The translations under genes were made by a program, and so were the position numbers. A stretch of 61,775 nt of DNA from Prevotella multiformis DSM 16608 (GTDB lineage: Bacteria; Bacteroidota; Bacteroidia; Bacteroidales; Bacteroidaceae): positions 914,273 through 976,047 of the forward strand of contig NZ_GL872282.1 of assembly GCF_000191065.1 (NCBI RefSeq). The letters run 5' to 3'. Below are positions 34,888-43,504 of this stretch, in pieces. The stretch's first letter is position 1. Every line of letters starts with the position of its first letter. The notes beneath the pieces were generated by a model. It ran no database searches and was not told the origin of the DNA. It saw nothing but the letters and a program-made list of their open reading frames with translations.

Positions 34888-36384
34888 ATGACTGATTATG
34901 CCCGCAAGATGAGCTTAGATTTACGCATGATTGATGAAAATAGTTACTCAGACCATATCGACAACAAGGCAAGCCACTGTGCGAAACTACTCAATGACTA
35001 CTATCGGAAGTATGATGCACAAAAAGGTACGCAGTTTGTGTTCTCTGATTTGGGCACTTATAAGCCAGGTGGAGACTTCAATGTCTATTCGGAAATCAAG
35101 CGCAAGCTGGTAGAAGACTATCATATCCCTTCCTACGAAATACGCTTTATCCAAGAGTGTAAGAACGAGAAGGCAAAAAAAGCGATGGTAGATGCGATGA
35201 ACCGTGGAGATTTTCGTATTATTTTCGGCTCTACATCCATGTTGGGTACTGGTGTGAATGCTCAGCAACGTGCCGTAGCGGTCCATCATTTGGACACGCC
35301 TTGGCGACCTTCGGACTTAGAGCAGCGTAACGGACGAGCTGTGCGCAAGGGAAACCTTATTGCCAAAGAATTTGCGGACAACAAGGTCGATGTCATCATC
35401 TATGCTGTGGAACGCTCGTTGGACAGTTACAAGTTCAACCTGCTACACAACAAACAGCTCTTCATCAATCAGCTGAAGACCAACACGCTCGGCAGTCGTA
35501 CCATTGACGAGGGTTCGATGGACGAGGACAGTGGCATGAACTTCTCAGAGTACGTGGCCGTACTTTCGGGTAATACCGACCTTTTGGAAAAAGCAAGACT
35601 TGACAAGAAGATTATCACCTTGGAATCCGAGCGCAAGAACTTTCTCCGTGAGCGTGATGCCGCAACGGGCAAGTTGGCGGAGATTGACAGCTCCGTGTCT
35701 TTCCATTCAGACAAGATTAAGGAAGTCAAGGAAGATTTTGCGTGCTTTGAAAAGCGTGTGGAACGTGATGCAGATGGCAATCCCATCAACAAACTGGTCA
35801 TCAAAAGTGTGGAGGACAGCATGGACGTCAAGGTCCTTGCCGCACGCCTACAGAAGATTAACGATAAGGCACGCACTAAAGGCGAGTACAATAAAATCGG
35901 TGAGATTTATGGCTTTTCCATCATGGTGAAGACGGAGAGTACCTCAAAGGACTTATTTGACTGCTCCGTGAACCGTTTCTTTGTCAAAGGGCAGGAGAGT
36001 ATCTACTACACCTATAATAACGGTAAGTTGGCTACGGACCCGAAACTTGCATGCGAGAACTTCTTGGGCGCGTTGGGGCGCATCCCGAAAGTGATTGAGT
36101 CGCACGAGAAGGAGAAAGAGAAGGTTGCTGCCAACAAGGAAATCTACACTGCTATTGCTAATGGGACGTGGAAGAAAGAGGACGAGCTTCGCTCGCTCAA
36201 AGGGCAGTCGGCAGAGTTGGACAGAAAGATTGCCTTGACGATTACTGCGAACAAAGAGGATAAAGAGGAACAGGAAAATAGTCTGTCCGATAATGAGATT
36301 TCTACATCAATAAAAAATGGCAATGAGCAGGCGCAAGAAGCGGATAATCGCTCACTGGGTTTTCGTCCGAAATGGCGGCTCTAA
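34888..36384 (+). pseudogene. C-terminal part of the helicase/DNA-methylase gene
   Basis: The frame holds 498 codons. After TDYARK it continues MSLDLRMIDENSY and contains helicase motifs V and VI (RIIFGSTSMLGTGVNAQQRA; HHLDTPWRPSDLEQRNGRAV), then a long coiled region. This is the C-terminal third of the giant SNF2-like helicase/methylase proteins of Bacteroidetes conjugative elements. The 5' part is separated by element B; the missing upstream portion is partly at 19132-19361. An ATG in the element (34888) happens to open the frame, so a truncated product could be made. A terminator follows at 36408. Confidence 0.8.
34894..34907. repeat. att core of element B, integrase side
   Basis: GATTATGCCCGCAA, identical to 19348-19361. 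The arm site ACGATTTGGTAA (34756-34767) is the inverse of 5748-5759 in element A, at almost the same distance from the core (127 against 134 bp). Confidence 0.75.
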
Positions 36385-36407
36385 ACATATAATTCTGAAA
36401 CAAAATG

Positions 36408-36441
36408 CCCCAAAGGTTAGATACAAAACTTTTGGGGATTT
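36408..36441 (+). terminator. Terminator after the helicase fragment
   Basis: CCCCAAAGG (36408-36416) pairs with CTTTTGGGG (36429-36437), followed by ATTTTC. It lies 24 bp after the stop codon. Confidence 0.6.
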
Positions 36442-36494
36442 TCGATAAATTTTTCAGGTTTCCCCTTACTTAGAGCTCTTTATTTTCTAAATGT

Positions 36495-37499
36495 TTAATT
36501 CTCTTGCCGTCCTAAATCAATATTTTCTATTGAGTGGAGAATCTTGGTGAAAGAGGTTTTTATATTGTCTGGTGATGGTATCGTTCGGTATGCGATTTTA
36601 GATAAATTCTCAATATATTTCGGTGTTAGAGAACTCCATATATTTTCAAAGTCTTTTATCAAGGGAGATTGATTTAGGCTGTTTAAAAGTCTCCAACCTT
36701 GTGGCTCATCAAAGGCTTGCTGATCGTGTCTTATCAATGTTGTCAAATCTGAAACAAACGCATCGCTGGAAATATAGTTTTGTAATTGTTCTATACTTAG
36801 GAGTGCATCCAAATCATAGAAGTGACGCACTTTAGATGTCAATGATGCCAATGGGGTGTCGCTCATTGAAAAACGAATGAGCGATACGACTTTCTCACAT
36901 AAGGTTTGTCTGAGTGACAGCACATTTAATTCAAAGGGGGCAAGATTATACTGTTCTATAAAGTTGCTCATTCCCTTCTTTCTCAGAAATGTAGTTACAA
37001 ACGGCTCAATTATTCGTCTCTCGTGGGGAAATGGATTGGCAAATGCACTGATTTCCACTATAATTCTTGCGGGTACAGGGTTGGATAATTCGTCCAATCC
37101 TACTTGAGTTTCATAGAGAAAAGCCTGTTTCCGATATTTTGAGCCTTTGGAAATATCTCCAAAACATCGATCCTCCTTCAAGTTGGCTGTAACTTCTTTC
37201 ATTAGGTGTGAAAGTAACATCTTTACTTGATTACCACTCATATTTTCGCTTATGACTGCAAAATCCACGTCCTCGGAAAATCTGTTTATCAGTTGATAAG
37301 CCTTAGACAAGGATGTTCCACCTTTGAATACTATCTGTTCGGTATAGCTACTTTCATAAAGAGCGCGGAGTATGGACGAGATGTAGTAATCCTTCTCTAC
37401 CAGTTGGATGGGAATGGCCAGTTCCTCAGAAGTTGCATGAATCAGGTCTCTAAAGTTTTCTTTTTCCAAATGCAGTTGTTTGTCTATTGTATGTTCCAT
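36495..37499 (-). CDS. AbiEii/AbiGii-type nucleotidyltransferase toxin
   Basis: The protein has 334 residues. The nucleotidyltransferase motif is complete: IVFKGGTSLSKAYQLINRFS then EDVDF (Gly60-Ser63, Asp77, Asp79), with EKDYYISSILRAL before it. AbiEii-type toxins transfer nucleotides to tRNA and give abortive phage resistance. It overlaps the antitoxin gene by 16 bp, the usual coupled arrangement. Confidence 0.88.
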   Translation of the reverse strand: MEHTIDKQLHLEKENFRDLIHATSEELAIPIQLVEKDYYISSILRALYESSYTEQIVFKGGTSLSKAYQLINRFSEDVDFAVISENMSGNQVKMLLSHLMKEVTANLKEDRCFGDISKGSKYRKQAFLYETQVGLDELSNPVPARIIVEISAFANPFPHERRIIEPFVTTFLRKKGMSNFIEQYNLAPFELNVLSLRQTLCEKVVSLIRFSMSDTPLASLTSKVRHFYDLDALLSIEQLQNYISSDAFVSDLTTLIRHDQQAFDEPQGWRLLNSLNQSPLIKDFENIWSSLTPKYIENLSKIAYRTIPSPDNIKTSFTKILHSIENIDLGRQEN

Positions 37500-38191
37500 T
37501 GTTCTTTTGCAAGTGATGATGAAAGTCCAATTCTAAATTGCGTTAGCGGACTAAGCGATTGATATAATTTATCTGTCAGTGATTTGTCAGAAAGCATCGA
37601 GCCAAGTAGTGCACGGGTTAAAGGAGAGTATTGCATAGAAAGCTCTACAATCCGTTCCTGTTCTTTTTTAGAATATGCCTTTACCAAGTTTTTTAACTGA
37701 GAATAGGATTGGTCAACAGTTGTGTCGGGTATCTTTTTTATCCATTTAAGGCAGTCCAGCAGGCGCAGCATATCAATGTTGTCTTTGTTTATCTCATTTT
37801 TCTGTATTACAAACCGGACTGCATACATACCTCGTTTTCTATTTCGACGGGGGAAGTTCGTTCCTATTTCAAGAGTGGTGGATTGCTGCGTGGTAAGTCC
37901 CAACAAGTTGAAAGCATAGAATCCTGTCAGATAACCTATAGGGCGATTATCTTTGTATAACAAATCTCGAAATCTTTCGTCCATAGTAGGCCCGACCTCT
38001 CCGAAGCGTGTTATTTTAGGTTTATAGTAGAGTCCCGGACTGAGCCGCTCTATTTCTCCTTTTTCCACAAGTCTTCGTAAAGTCATTACTGCTGCTTGAT
38101 GTTCGGTGTGCAAAAGCCCTAAGTCTTCTAACTTAAAGACTTTTCCCATTTCAAATTCTGATATTTTTTTCTTGATTCCCTTGCTTGTCAT
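37484..38191 (-). CDS. AbiEi-type antitoxin (DUF6088-like)
   Basis: With the start at 38191 (MTSKGIKKKISEFEMGKVFK) the protein has 235 residues. The longer frame from 38254 would run through the promoter. A winged-helix N-terminus (about 10-75, EHQAAVMTLRRLVEKGEIER) is followed by a larger domain that in this family neutralises the toxin. Such proteins repress their own promoter through inverted repeats, and one is present upstream at 38221-38256. Confidence 0.82.
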   Translation of the reverse strand: MTSKGIKKKISEFEMGKVFKLEDLGLLHTEHQAAVMTLRRLVEKGEIERLSPGLYYKPKITRFGEVGPTMDERFRDLLYKDNRPIGYLTGFYAFNLLGLTTQQSTTLEIGTNFPRRNRKRGMYAVRFVIQKNEINKDNIDMLRLLDCLKWIKKIPDTTVDQSYSQLKNLVKAYSKKEQERIVELSMQYSPLTRALLGSMLSDKSLTDKLYQSLSPLTQFRIGLSSSLAKEQWNIQ

Positions 38192-38208
38192 ATAAGTCAA
38201 TCTTGGTG

Positions 38209-38256
38209 CAAAGATACTAATTTTGTTATGTAACTGCAAGCATTTACATAACAAAA
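38209..38256 (-). promoter_or_regulatory. Autoregulated promoter of the AbiE pair
   Basis: The -7 box TATCTTTG (minus strand, 38209-38216) stands 18 bp before the ATG. A perfect 13-bp inverted repeat, TTTTGTTATGTAA (38221-38233) and TTACATAACAAAA (38244-38256), spans the -33 region, a fitting operator for the AbiEi winged helix. Confidence 0.7.
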
Positions 38257-38281
38257 CATGTATCCTAATCGTGAAAGATGA

Positions 38282-38590
38282 TTACCAACCGTCACGCTTG
38301 CGTAGCATCTCGTCTATTTCTTCACGAAGGAAAAGAAGTCTTCCATTAGCTTTTAGGTATGGTATCTTATGGGCCCAAACCCAGTTGTAAATGGTTTTCT
38401 GTTCCACTTTGAGAATTTTCGACACGTCAATGATGTCAAGATACTCTGGTTTAAGAGGCGGATGAATAGTTGTATCAACGGACTACTCTTTCAGTACGAG
38501 TAGTTGGTCGATCTTATTCTCAACAGTTCTCAATCTGTCAAACAATCGCTTGCACCAATCATTCTCTGTTGTTTGTTCTAAGTATGGCAT
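38282..38590 (-). pseudogene. Helix-turn-helix (excisionase-like) gene with an in-frame amber codon
   Basis: One frame of 103 codons runs from ATG at 38590 (MPYLEQTTENDWCKRLFDRL) to TAA at 38282, broken by TAG at 38483-38485 (codon 36). Beyond it lies a good w[23 protein letters not shown] then [20 protein letters not shown]. The start overlaps the stop of the ATPase gene by 13 bp. Other genes here use TAG as a normal stop, so readthrough is unlikely and this is probably a broken gene. It is not an open frame of normal length and is easily missed. Confidence 0.65.
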
Positions 38591-40191
38591 AGTTCACCCT
38601 TTTGATAGTTACCATTTGTGTCCTGCGACAATATACGCTGCTCTTTCATATAGGCAATGTACTTCTTTGCTGTTCGGTCTTTGATCTCCATTTCACGCAT
38701 CAATACATCACATAACTCTTGGTATGAAAGTCTTACTTTAGTACGGAATGCAGATTTTACAACTGACAAAAGTTCATCCGTCTTGCGCTTTTCCTTGTCC
38801 TCTTTCGATTTCTCACCACGGTAAACGTGCATATCTGCTTGTTTGTCCCAACCGAAAAGCATCATCGGTACGTCCAACGGACTTCCGTCACGGACTTTCA
38901 ATGCCTTTACAACCGAGTATTCGGGATTATCGTCTTTCTCAATAGAGAGAATACCCGCAGCCTTACGCTGTAATTCAGATCCAATATGTCCACGCAACTT
39001 AATACCGTTAGGAAAAAAATGAAGCACGCAAATTATGCAGGTGTTGTAGATTCCTGCCAAGCGATAGAGTTCATCCACAATGGCGATACTGTCCGTTTCG
39101 TCATTGGCAGAGCGTATCAAGTCTGCAATTCCATCAATGACTACAAGGTGAATGCCACCGTGCTTGTGATGGAACAAGTCCATGCTCTCACGAATAATTT
39201 TCAGTCTGTCCTTGCGGGATAACGATGCCAAGTAGAGCGAATGGTAGAACTCTGGAACAGTCTTTACTCCTGCACGACGAAGTGTCTTTCCCAAGTTCTT
39301 GTGCAGTTGTGCTTCAGACTGCTCCGTATCATAGTGAAGAACCGCTAAGCCTTTTGGGTTAGCAGTTATCTCTAATCCCAATGTCTGTTCAGCTTGTAAT
39401 CGTTCCGAACCAAGTGTGCCAGAAAGAATTCCAGAAATATAGTTACTCTTACCTGTTCCTTCTCCACCAGTGATGAATATGATATCTCCTTTACTGGGCA
39501 ACTGTTGGAAGCCAAAGACATAATCGGTCACTTTCTCGCCACCATAAAGAAAGCGTAGCTTGCTTTTGGGGCGATAGATCTTTACAAACGTCCTCATATT
39601 GTAAGCAAACATCGGCTCTTCATGTGTCGCTCCTAATGTAAACGGCTTGCCCTGATTGGAGATAGACTCATAATGGGCAAGCGACTTTACATGAAAACGT
39701 TGTAAGGTATTGGAATCAATACCATATTGTTGCCAATATTTCATTTCCTCGATACTAAAAGATTGCTCTATCAGTTTATACCACTTCTTCTCTTCCATTA
39801 ACTTTGGTTGGTCTGCAGGTTGTGAAATAGTCGGTTTAGGCGGTTTCATTATCATAGCTCGTTGTTCAAAGCGTTCTTGCTTTCCTATGTAGATTTTTAG
39901 TTGCAAGTCTCGAATAATAGTTTCAAGTACCTTAACAAAATCTTTCTTCACATCCAGTCCAATCATTGTGGCAGCAAACCAAAAACAATCTCCAGAATAA
40001 GCATCATTTCCAAAGTCTTTCATGCGATAGCAGTCTGACTTTTTATCAAGATATATATTGCATGAAGCACGTTTATCGTCATACAAAGGGTTACGGAAAT
40101 TACGCTTAATCACGAAATCAATAGGCATATAGAAACAGAATATTTCAAGTCCTTTGTTGGTACGCAATAATATTTCTTCTTTGATGTTCAT
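38578..40191 (-). CDS. Primase-like/AAA (RepA-type) ATPase of a mobile element
   Basis: The protein has 537 residues. The N-terminal region resembles primase-type domains of mobilizable elements (FRNPLYDDKRASCNIYLDKK, then DCYRMKDFGNDAYSGDCFWF). A RecA/RepA-like ATPase follows with Walker A GGEGTGKSN (about 243) and Walker B HLVVIDGIADLI (about 350). The C-terminal winged-helix-like tail is SYQELCDVLMREMEIKDRTA. Genes of this type handle replication or stabilisation of excised elements. It overlaps the upstream HTH gene by 4 bp, forming a three-gene operon with the broken HTH gene. Confidence 0.72.
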   Translation of the reverse strand: MNIKEEILLRTNKGLEIFCFYMPIDFVIKRNFRNPLYDDKRASCNIYLDKKSDCYRMKDFGNDAYSGDCFWFAATMIGLDVKKDFVKVLETIIRDLQLKIYIGKQERFEQRAMIMKPPKPTISQPADQPKLMEEKKWYKLIEQSFSIEEMKYWQQYGIDSNTLQRFHVKSLAHYESISNQGKPFTLGATHEEPMFAYNMRTFVKIYRPKSKLRFLYGGEKVTDYVFGFQQLPSKGDIIFITGGEGTGKSNYISGILSGTLGSERLQAEQTLGLEITANPKGLAVLHYDTEQSEAQLHKNLGKTLRRAGVKTVPEFYHSLYLASLSRKDRLKIIRESMDLFHHKHGGIHLVVIDGIADLIRSANDETDSIAIVDELYRLAGIYNTCIICVLHFFPNGIKLRGHIGSELQRKAAGILSIEKDDNPEYSVVKALKVRDGSPLDVPMMLFGWDKQADMHVYRGEKSKEDKEKRKTDELLSVVKSAFRTKVRLSYQELCDVLMREMEIKDRTAKKYIAYMKEQRILSQDTNGNYQKGELCHT

Positions 40192-40580
40192 AGCTCTTCG
40201 AATAAGGTTTGAGATTCTCCCATATAGCCTTTTAGCACACCTTCCTTGTAAGCGTTTAAACGCTGCAAAGCCTCTAAACGACGAAAGCCGTTGAATGTGG
40301 CTCTACCCGTCTTGACAGAGAGATAGAGTCCTTTAAATGGATAAATTACATGGTTACTTGATACATACCTATACGGAATTGAGTTAGATTCCCTCCATCT
40401 TGCAAGTGATGCCTTTGATATTCCAAGCAGGTGCAGAACATCTGCCGAACTCAACTCAATCTTTTCCTCCAAAACGGAATAATCAAGCTTTAGCTCCCTG
40501 ATAAAGCAGGCTATCTGTTTGAATTCTTCACGAAGTGCTTGAAGTTCATTTATTAAGGAGAGTGTTTCGTGGTGTTCCAT
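40188..40580 (-). CDS. Helix-turn-helix protein before the ATPase gene
   Basis: The protein has 130 residues. A coiled N-terminus (ELQALREEFKQIACFIRELK) precedes a wHTH (LSSADVLHLLGISKASLARW, then NSIPYRYVSSNHVIYPFKGL). It is of the excisionase-like kind seen in Bacteroidetes mobilizable elements. It is first gene of a coupled set with the ATPase gene. Confidence 0.72.
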   Translation of the reverse strand: MEHHETLSLINELQALREEFKQIACFIRELKLDYSVLEEKIELSSADVLHLLGISKASLARWRESNSIPYRYVSSNHVIYPFKGLYLSVKTGRATFNGFRRLEALQRLNAYKEGVLKGYMGESQTLFEEL

Positions 40581-40627
40581 CTTCTTTAAGTAGGATTTGG
40601 CAAAGATTAATAATAGCTGATAAAAAT

Positions 40628-41214
40628 GGTTCTTCTGTTAAATGTGTGGACGCTTTTCGTATTGCTTTAACAGAAGAACCATAGCTACTCATTAAACAAA
40701 AACATGGCTACGACAGTCAACTATCTATCCTATTATTATCCTCTGTCATTGAAAATCTTTTCGTTTTAAGACTTCGAAAATCTGCAGACAAGAGGTTTGA
40801 AAAATCATTACATAATTTCAAAGAAAACATCTATAACTAACGCAAAAACACACATAAGAAGCTGGTTTGCAATAAACAGAAAGTCAAGTAGTTACCAAGT
40901 AGTAAAGTAAAAGGTGCTTAATAGGACTTCAAAAGGGCGTTAGTAATAGCCTTAAAGGGCATCTTTTGCAACCCAAAAGGGCGTCTTTTAAAAGCCAAAA
41001 GAGCATGTGTTGGGTTTGAGTTGTACGAAAATAATTTACAAATATAATTTAATAAGGGAATAAGCAGGTTGTAGATGACAGATAGACATCGAACCTAATT
41101 ACATTTATCATGTAGTTTATCCCCCTTTATAAAACCATCTAATTGGAGGTAAGCTTATCATGTATGTGGATTAATCTCATTCTATTAACATTCTACACAT
41201 TTAACGGAAGAGCC
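40628..41214. mobile_element. 587-bp MITE with ISL3-like ends, copy 1
   Basis: The terminal inverted repeats are GGTTCTTCTGTTAAATGTGT (left) and the inverse of GGCTCTTCCGTTAAATGTGT (right). The flanks are a perfect 8-bp target duplication, ATAAAAAT (40620-40627 and 41215-41222). Both features fit the ISL3 family. No transposase frame is inside. A subterminal hairpin pairs 40628-40641 with 40667-40680. The middle has about four imperfect 20-23-nt units with an AAAAGGGC core. A related copy lies inverted at 58040-58627. This stretch contains no gene. Confidence 0.8.
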
Positions 41215-41292
41215 ATAAAAATGGTTTCATTAGATGTTCTTTATCGTGACTTGTTAGGTGTTTCTTGAAATCCTCCATGAAGTTAAAAATTT

Positions 41293-41637
41293 TTATTCCG
41301 CACTCGGCATAACCGCCATCAGCACCTTAATCAATTTATCTTGCTCAATAGTTTCATAAAAACGTTCACATGAGTCTTAGGCTCAATCATTGACTCTATG
41401 GTTCCCAAAGGAAGATGGATAACCAGAACTTTCTTCCCCAAGCCTGCTACACACTTTCGATATGTGCTAAATCTTATATCCTTTTCCATCTTGCAAGCCT
41501 TAAGGAAATTTGAATACTCGATGCCACTTATATGAGCAGCTTCTTTTGCATTCTCACATAAAAGAACTAAATTCTCAAGTGTAGGGCTACTAATATAAAG
41601 ATGCCCTTTGGGTTTTAATTTGTTTTTTATTAGCCAT
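41293..41637 (-). pseudogene. Conserved-looking small gene with two frameshifts
   Basis: It starts MANKKQIK at 41637 and then changes frame near the CCCAAAGGG run to continue GHLYISSPTLENLVLLCENA and LKACKMEKDIRFSTYRKCVA. It changes again at a TTTTT run to end FYETIEQDKLIKVLMAVMPS. The intact protein would have about 115 residues. No family recognised. Both shifts are at short homopolymers, so they could be sequencing errors or real decay. Confidence 0.5.
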
Positions 41638-41639
41638 AA

Positions 41640-42223
41640 TATATATAATTGTAATTATTATGGCTGCAAAGTTCCTAATGAAACAGGTTTTAGATAGAAT
41701 ATTAAAATACCATTTTCTGGTAGTATAATACCATTTTACGTGTTGATAATCAACGGTATAAAATATAAGGTAGGGGCCCTCAGTGCAAGGTGCAAGACCT
41801 ATCTATATATATAGGCTTGCACCTTGCACTGAAAATTGTAGCCAAAGAATCTATAAAACATTTTCTATCAAATATTTGGAGGAAGTTCATTTTTTTTAGT
41901 ACTTTTGAACCCAAGAAATGCAGGAGTGTATTTCAAGCAGCAATGTCTGCATGTATTCTCCAAATACTCTGTTGTGGCTACAATCGGGCTACACAGAAAA
42001 GAAGAAAGTTTATAAAAGACTATGATACAAGGATTTGCAAGGAAAATTCATTTTCCTCTCTCCGCAAACAAGGGTGTAAATCAGCAAGTTATGCGATTTA
42101 CACCCCTTATTACACCCACAAAAAAGTAAGATTGAGTGTTTTCTATTTGACTAGTCACAAGTATAGCTTAAATTGTAAAAAAGAGTGGTGGACCATATTC
42201 TTTCTTTGAGCAAGTCTCACTCA
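41640..42223. other. Intergenic stretch with a long hairpin and an inverted repeat
   Basis: No convincing gene. A near-perfect hairpin pairs CAGTGCAAGGTGCAAG (41781-41796) with CTTGCACCTTGCACTG (41816-41831), extended by CCTAT/ATAGG inside. A second repeat pairs GGTGTAAATC (42073-42082) with GATTTACACC (42095-42104). The 139-codon frame at 41790-42209 starts inside the hairpin, has unusual composition and is rejected. Confidence 0.55.
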
Positions 42224-43064
42224 TCACAGCCTTTTCCTATCCAACATCTCCAAATTCTCAAAAACTTCATCAAACCAACGTGTCTTTTTCAACTCATACC
42301 CAACCTTTCTCGCTTCTTGAAATATGTATTTATTGAAAGGAAACACTTGATTTAATTCAAACTCTTCCTTATACTCAATATAGCTATTTATTAGATAAGC
42401 CAAATCCAACTTCTCGGCAGCAAAGAATTTTTCTATTCTCATCAACTGCTCAATATTCACCATCACTACATCCTTCACTTCGTAATCTGCTGAAACTTTC
42501 TTTTCACTAATGATTCGTTGAAACTCTTTATTCAGCAAATAACTCGGGTCTTCTACATCAAAACAATCATCGAAGTACACTATCACGGGGTAGATAAATT
42601 TCACACCATTAGCGGCCCACTTATCAACTTCGCTCAATATGCTTGGTATCTTTTTGCCAATCACATTTGCCAACTGCCACCCCTTTCGCATGCCCCTTGG
42701 AATTTGTGACATACTTCTCAAAAAATGTTTTTTTTATCGTCTCATAATCACCGCTTAATTTCATTTTTGCAGCCATCTGAACATCCTTACATCCAAATAC
42801 GAATACCCTATTTCGATATCTCAGATAATAATCTGGCATTCCCTTCCCTAGAGTATTTTCCAGTTCTTCTCCACTATAATTCACATAATTCAAACCAAAA
42901 CATCTTTTCATCAAGGAGTAAAAGAAGAATCGTTCCGAGAACTCCTCACCCAAAAACTGTACGTTGTCAAACAAAAGTGCATGCGAAAATGTCCGTATAC
43001 GGTTTTGCAATGAAGAACCTTTGCTGTGAAGAACGATAAAACTGGAAGCATATACCATTGACAA
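42224..43064 (-). pseudogene. Nuclease-like hypothetical gene broken by a frameshift
   Basis: Two overlapping frames form one protein of about 280 residues. The first (from 43064, MSMVYASSFIVLHSKGSS) includes GMPDYYLRYRNRVFVFGCKD, a PD-(D/E)XK-like pattern with Cys in place of the usual acidic residue. The frame changes at an AAAGGGG run near 42680 and continues WQLANVIGKKIPSILSEVDK to EVFENLEMLDRKRL. The function is unknown. The 220 bp beyond 43064 hold only the promoter of the downstream locus. Confidence 0.5.
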
Positions 43065-43172
43065 CCAGTCTTAAGCTTATAAAGAATGTATGGAATTACC
43101 TCTTACAGTCTACTTTGGCAAATATATCCACGTTTTACAACTGATAAATGAGGTAGAATTTCATTTTTATTG

Positions 43173-43180
43173 TATCTTTG
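43173..43180 (+). promoter_or_regulatory. -7 box upstream of the hybrid regulator locus
   Basis: TATCTTTG at 43173-43180, about 105 bp before the small broken gene and 325 bp before the hybrid regulator ATG. It could drive both. Confidence 0.45.
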
Positions 43181-43284
43181 TATAGTACTTTGTACATGAG
43201 AAGATTTTGAGGCTTGGTTTGCTAATACAAAGATAAGAAATCCTCTCGATTTTAACAAAATAAAAAGTCAAGACAACTTCAATA

Positions 43285-43503
43285 TAAAAAAGTAATAGGA
43301 ATCGTTATAGGGCTTGCCATCGGCTTCTTCCTGGGTATCGACGATCTGATAACTCGTCTTTCCAGGACCTTCGATAAGACAAGGTAGCAGCTTTACGATG
43401 GAAGCGGCAACGTGATGCGCAGGGTGGAGAGCTTGAAGGGACTCGGCATAACGCTGAAGAAGCAAACCAAGGGACTGGAAGAAATTAATACATTGGAGCG
43501 ATA
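43285..43503 (+). pseudogene. Small membrane-anchored gene remnant with an in-frame stop
   Basis: One frame reads KKVIGIVIGLAIGFFLGIDD (a membrane segment), LITRLSRTFDKTR, then TAG at about 43384. It continues QLYDGSGNVMRRVESLKGLG and KKQTKGLEEINTLER to a TAA just before the hybrid regulator start. No clear start codon. It looks like a broken small membrane protein gene co-oriented with the regulator. Confidence 0.4.
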
Positions 43504-43504
43504 A

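Larger units (their letters stand above)
19348..34907. mobile_element. Integrative mobilizable element B carrying a restriction/defence operon
   Basis: The ends are defined by an identical 14-bp sequence, GATTATGCCCGCAA, at 19348-19361 and 34894-34907. Removing one copy with everything between restores the helicase frame (IATDYARK then MSLDLR). The integrase-proximal core lies 297 bp from the integrase start. The backbone, read leftwards from the right end, is integrase, integrase, DUF1896, structured RNA, HTH, HTH, DUF3408, oriT-like region, MobA/C-like, as in element A. Cargo is the defence operon 19646-28680 and a secreted protein. No relaxase gene was found. Confidence 0.8.

Noticed and set aside
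38483..38485. Recoding of TAG as a sense codon, suggested by two genes with in-frame TAG
   Set aside because: Intact genes in the window end in TAG (for example the RhuM and SusD genes), so TAG is a normal stop here.
40900..41040. AAAAGGGC units as a CRISPR-like array
   Set aside because: The units are imperfect 20-23-nt tandem repeats without spacers and belong to a MITE.
41790..42209. A 139-codon open frame
   Set aside because: It begins inside a perfect hairpin, has irregular composition rich in Cys, Lys and Ser, and shows no domain pattern.
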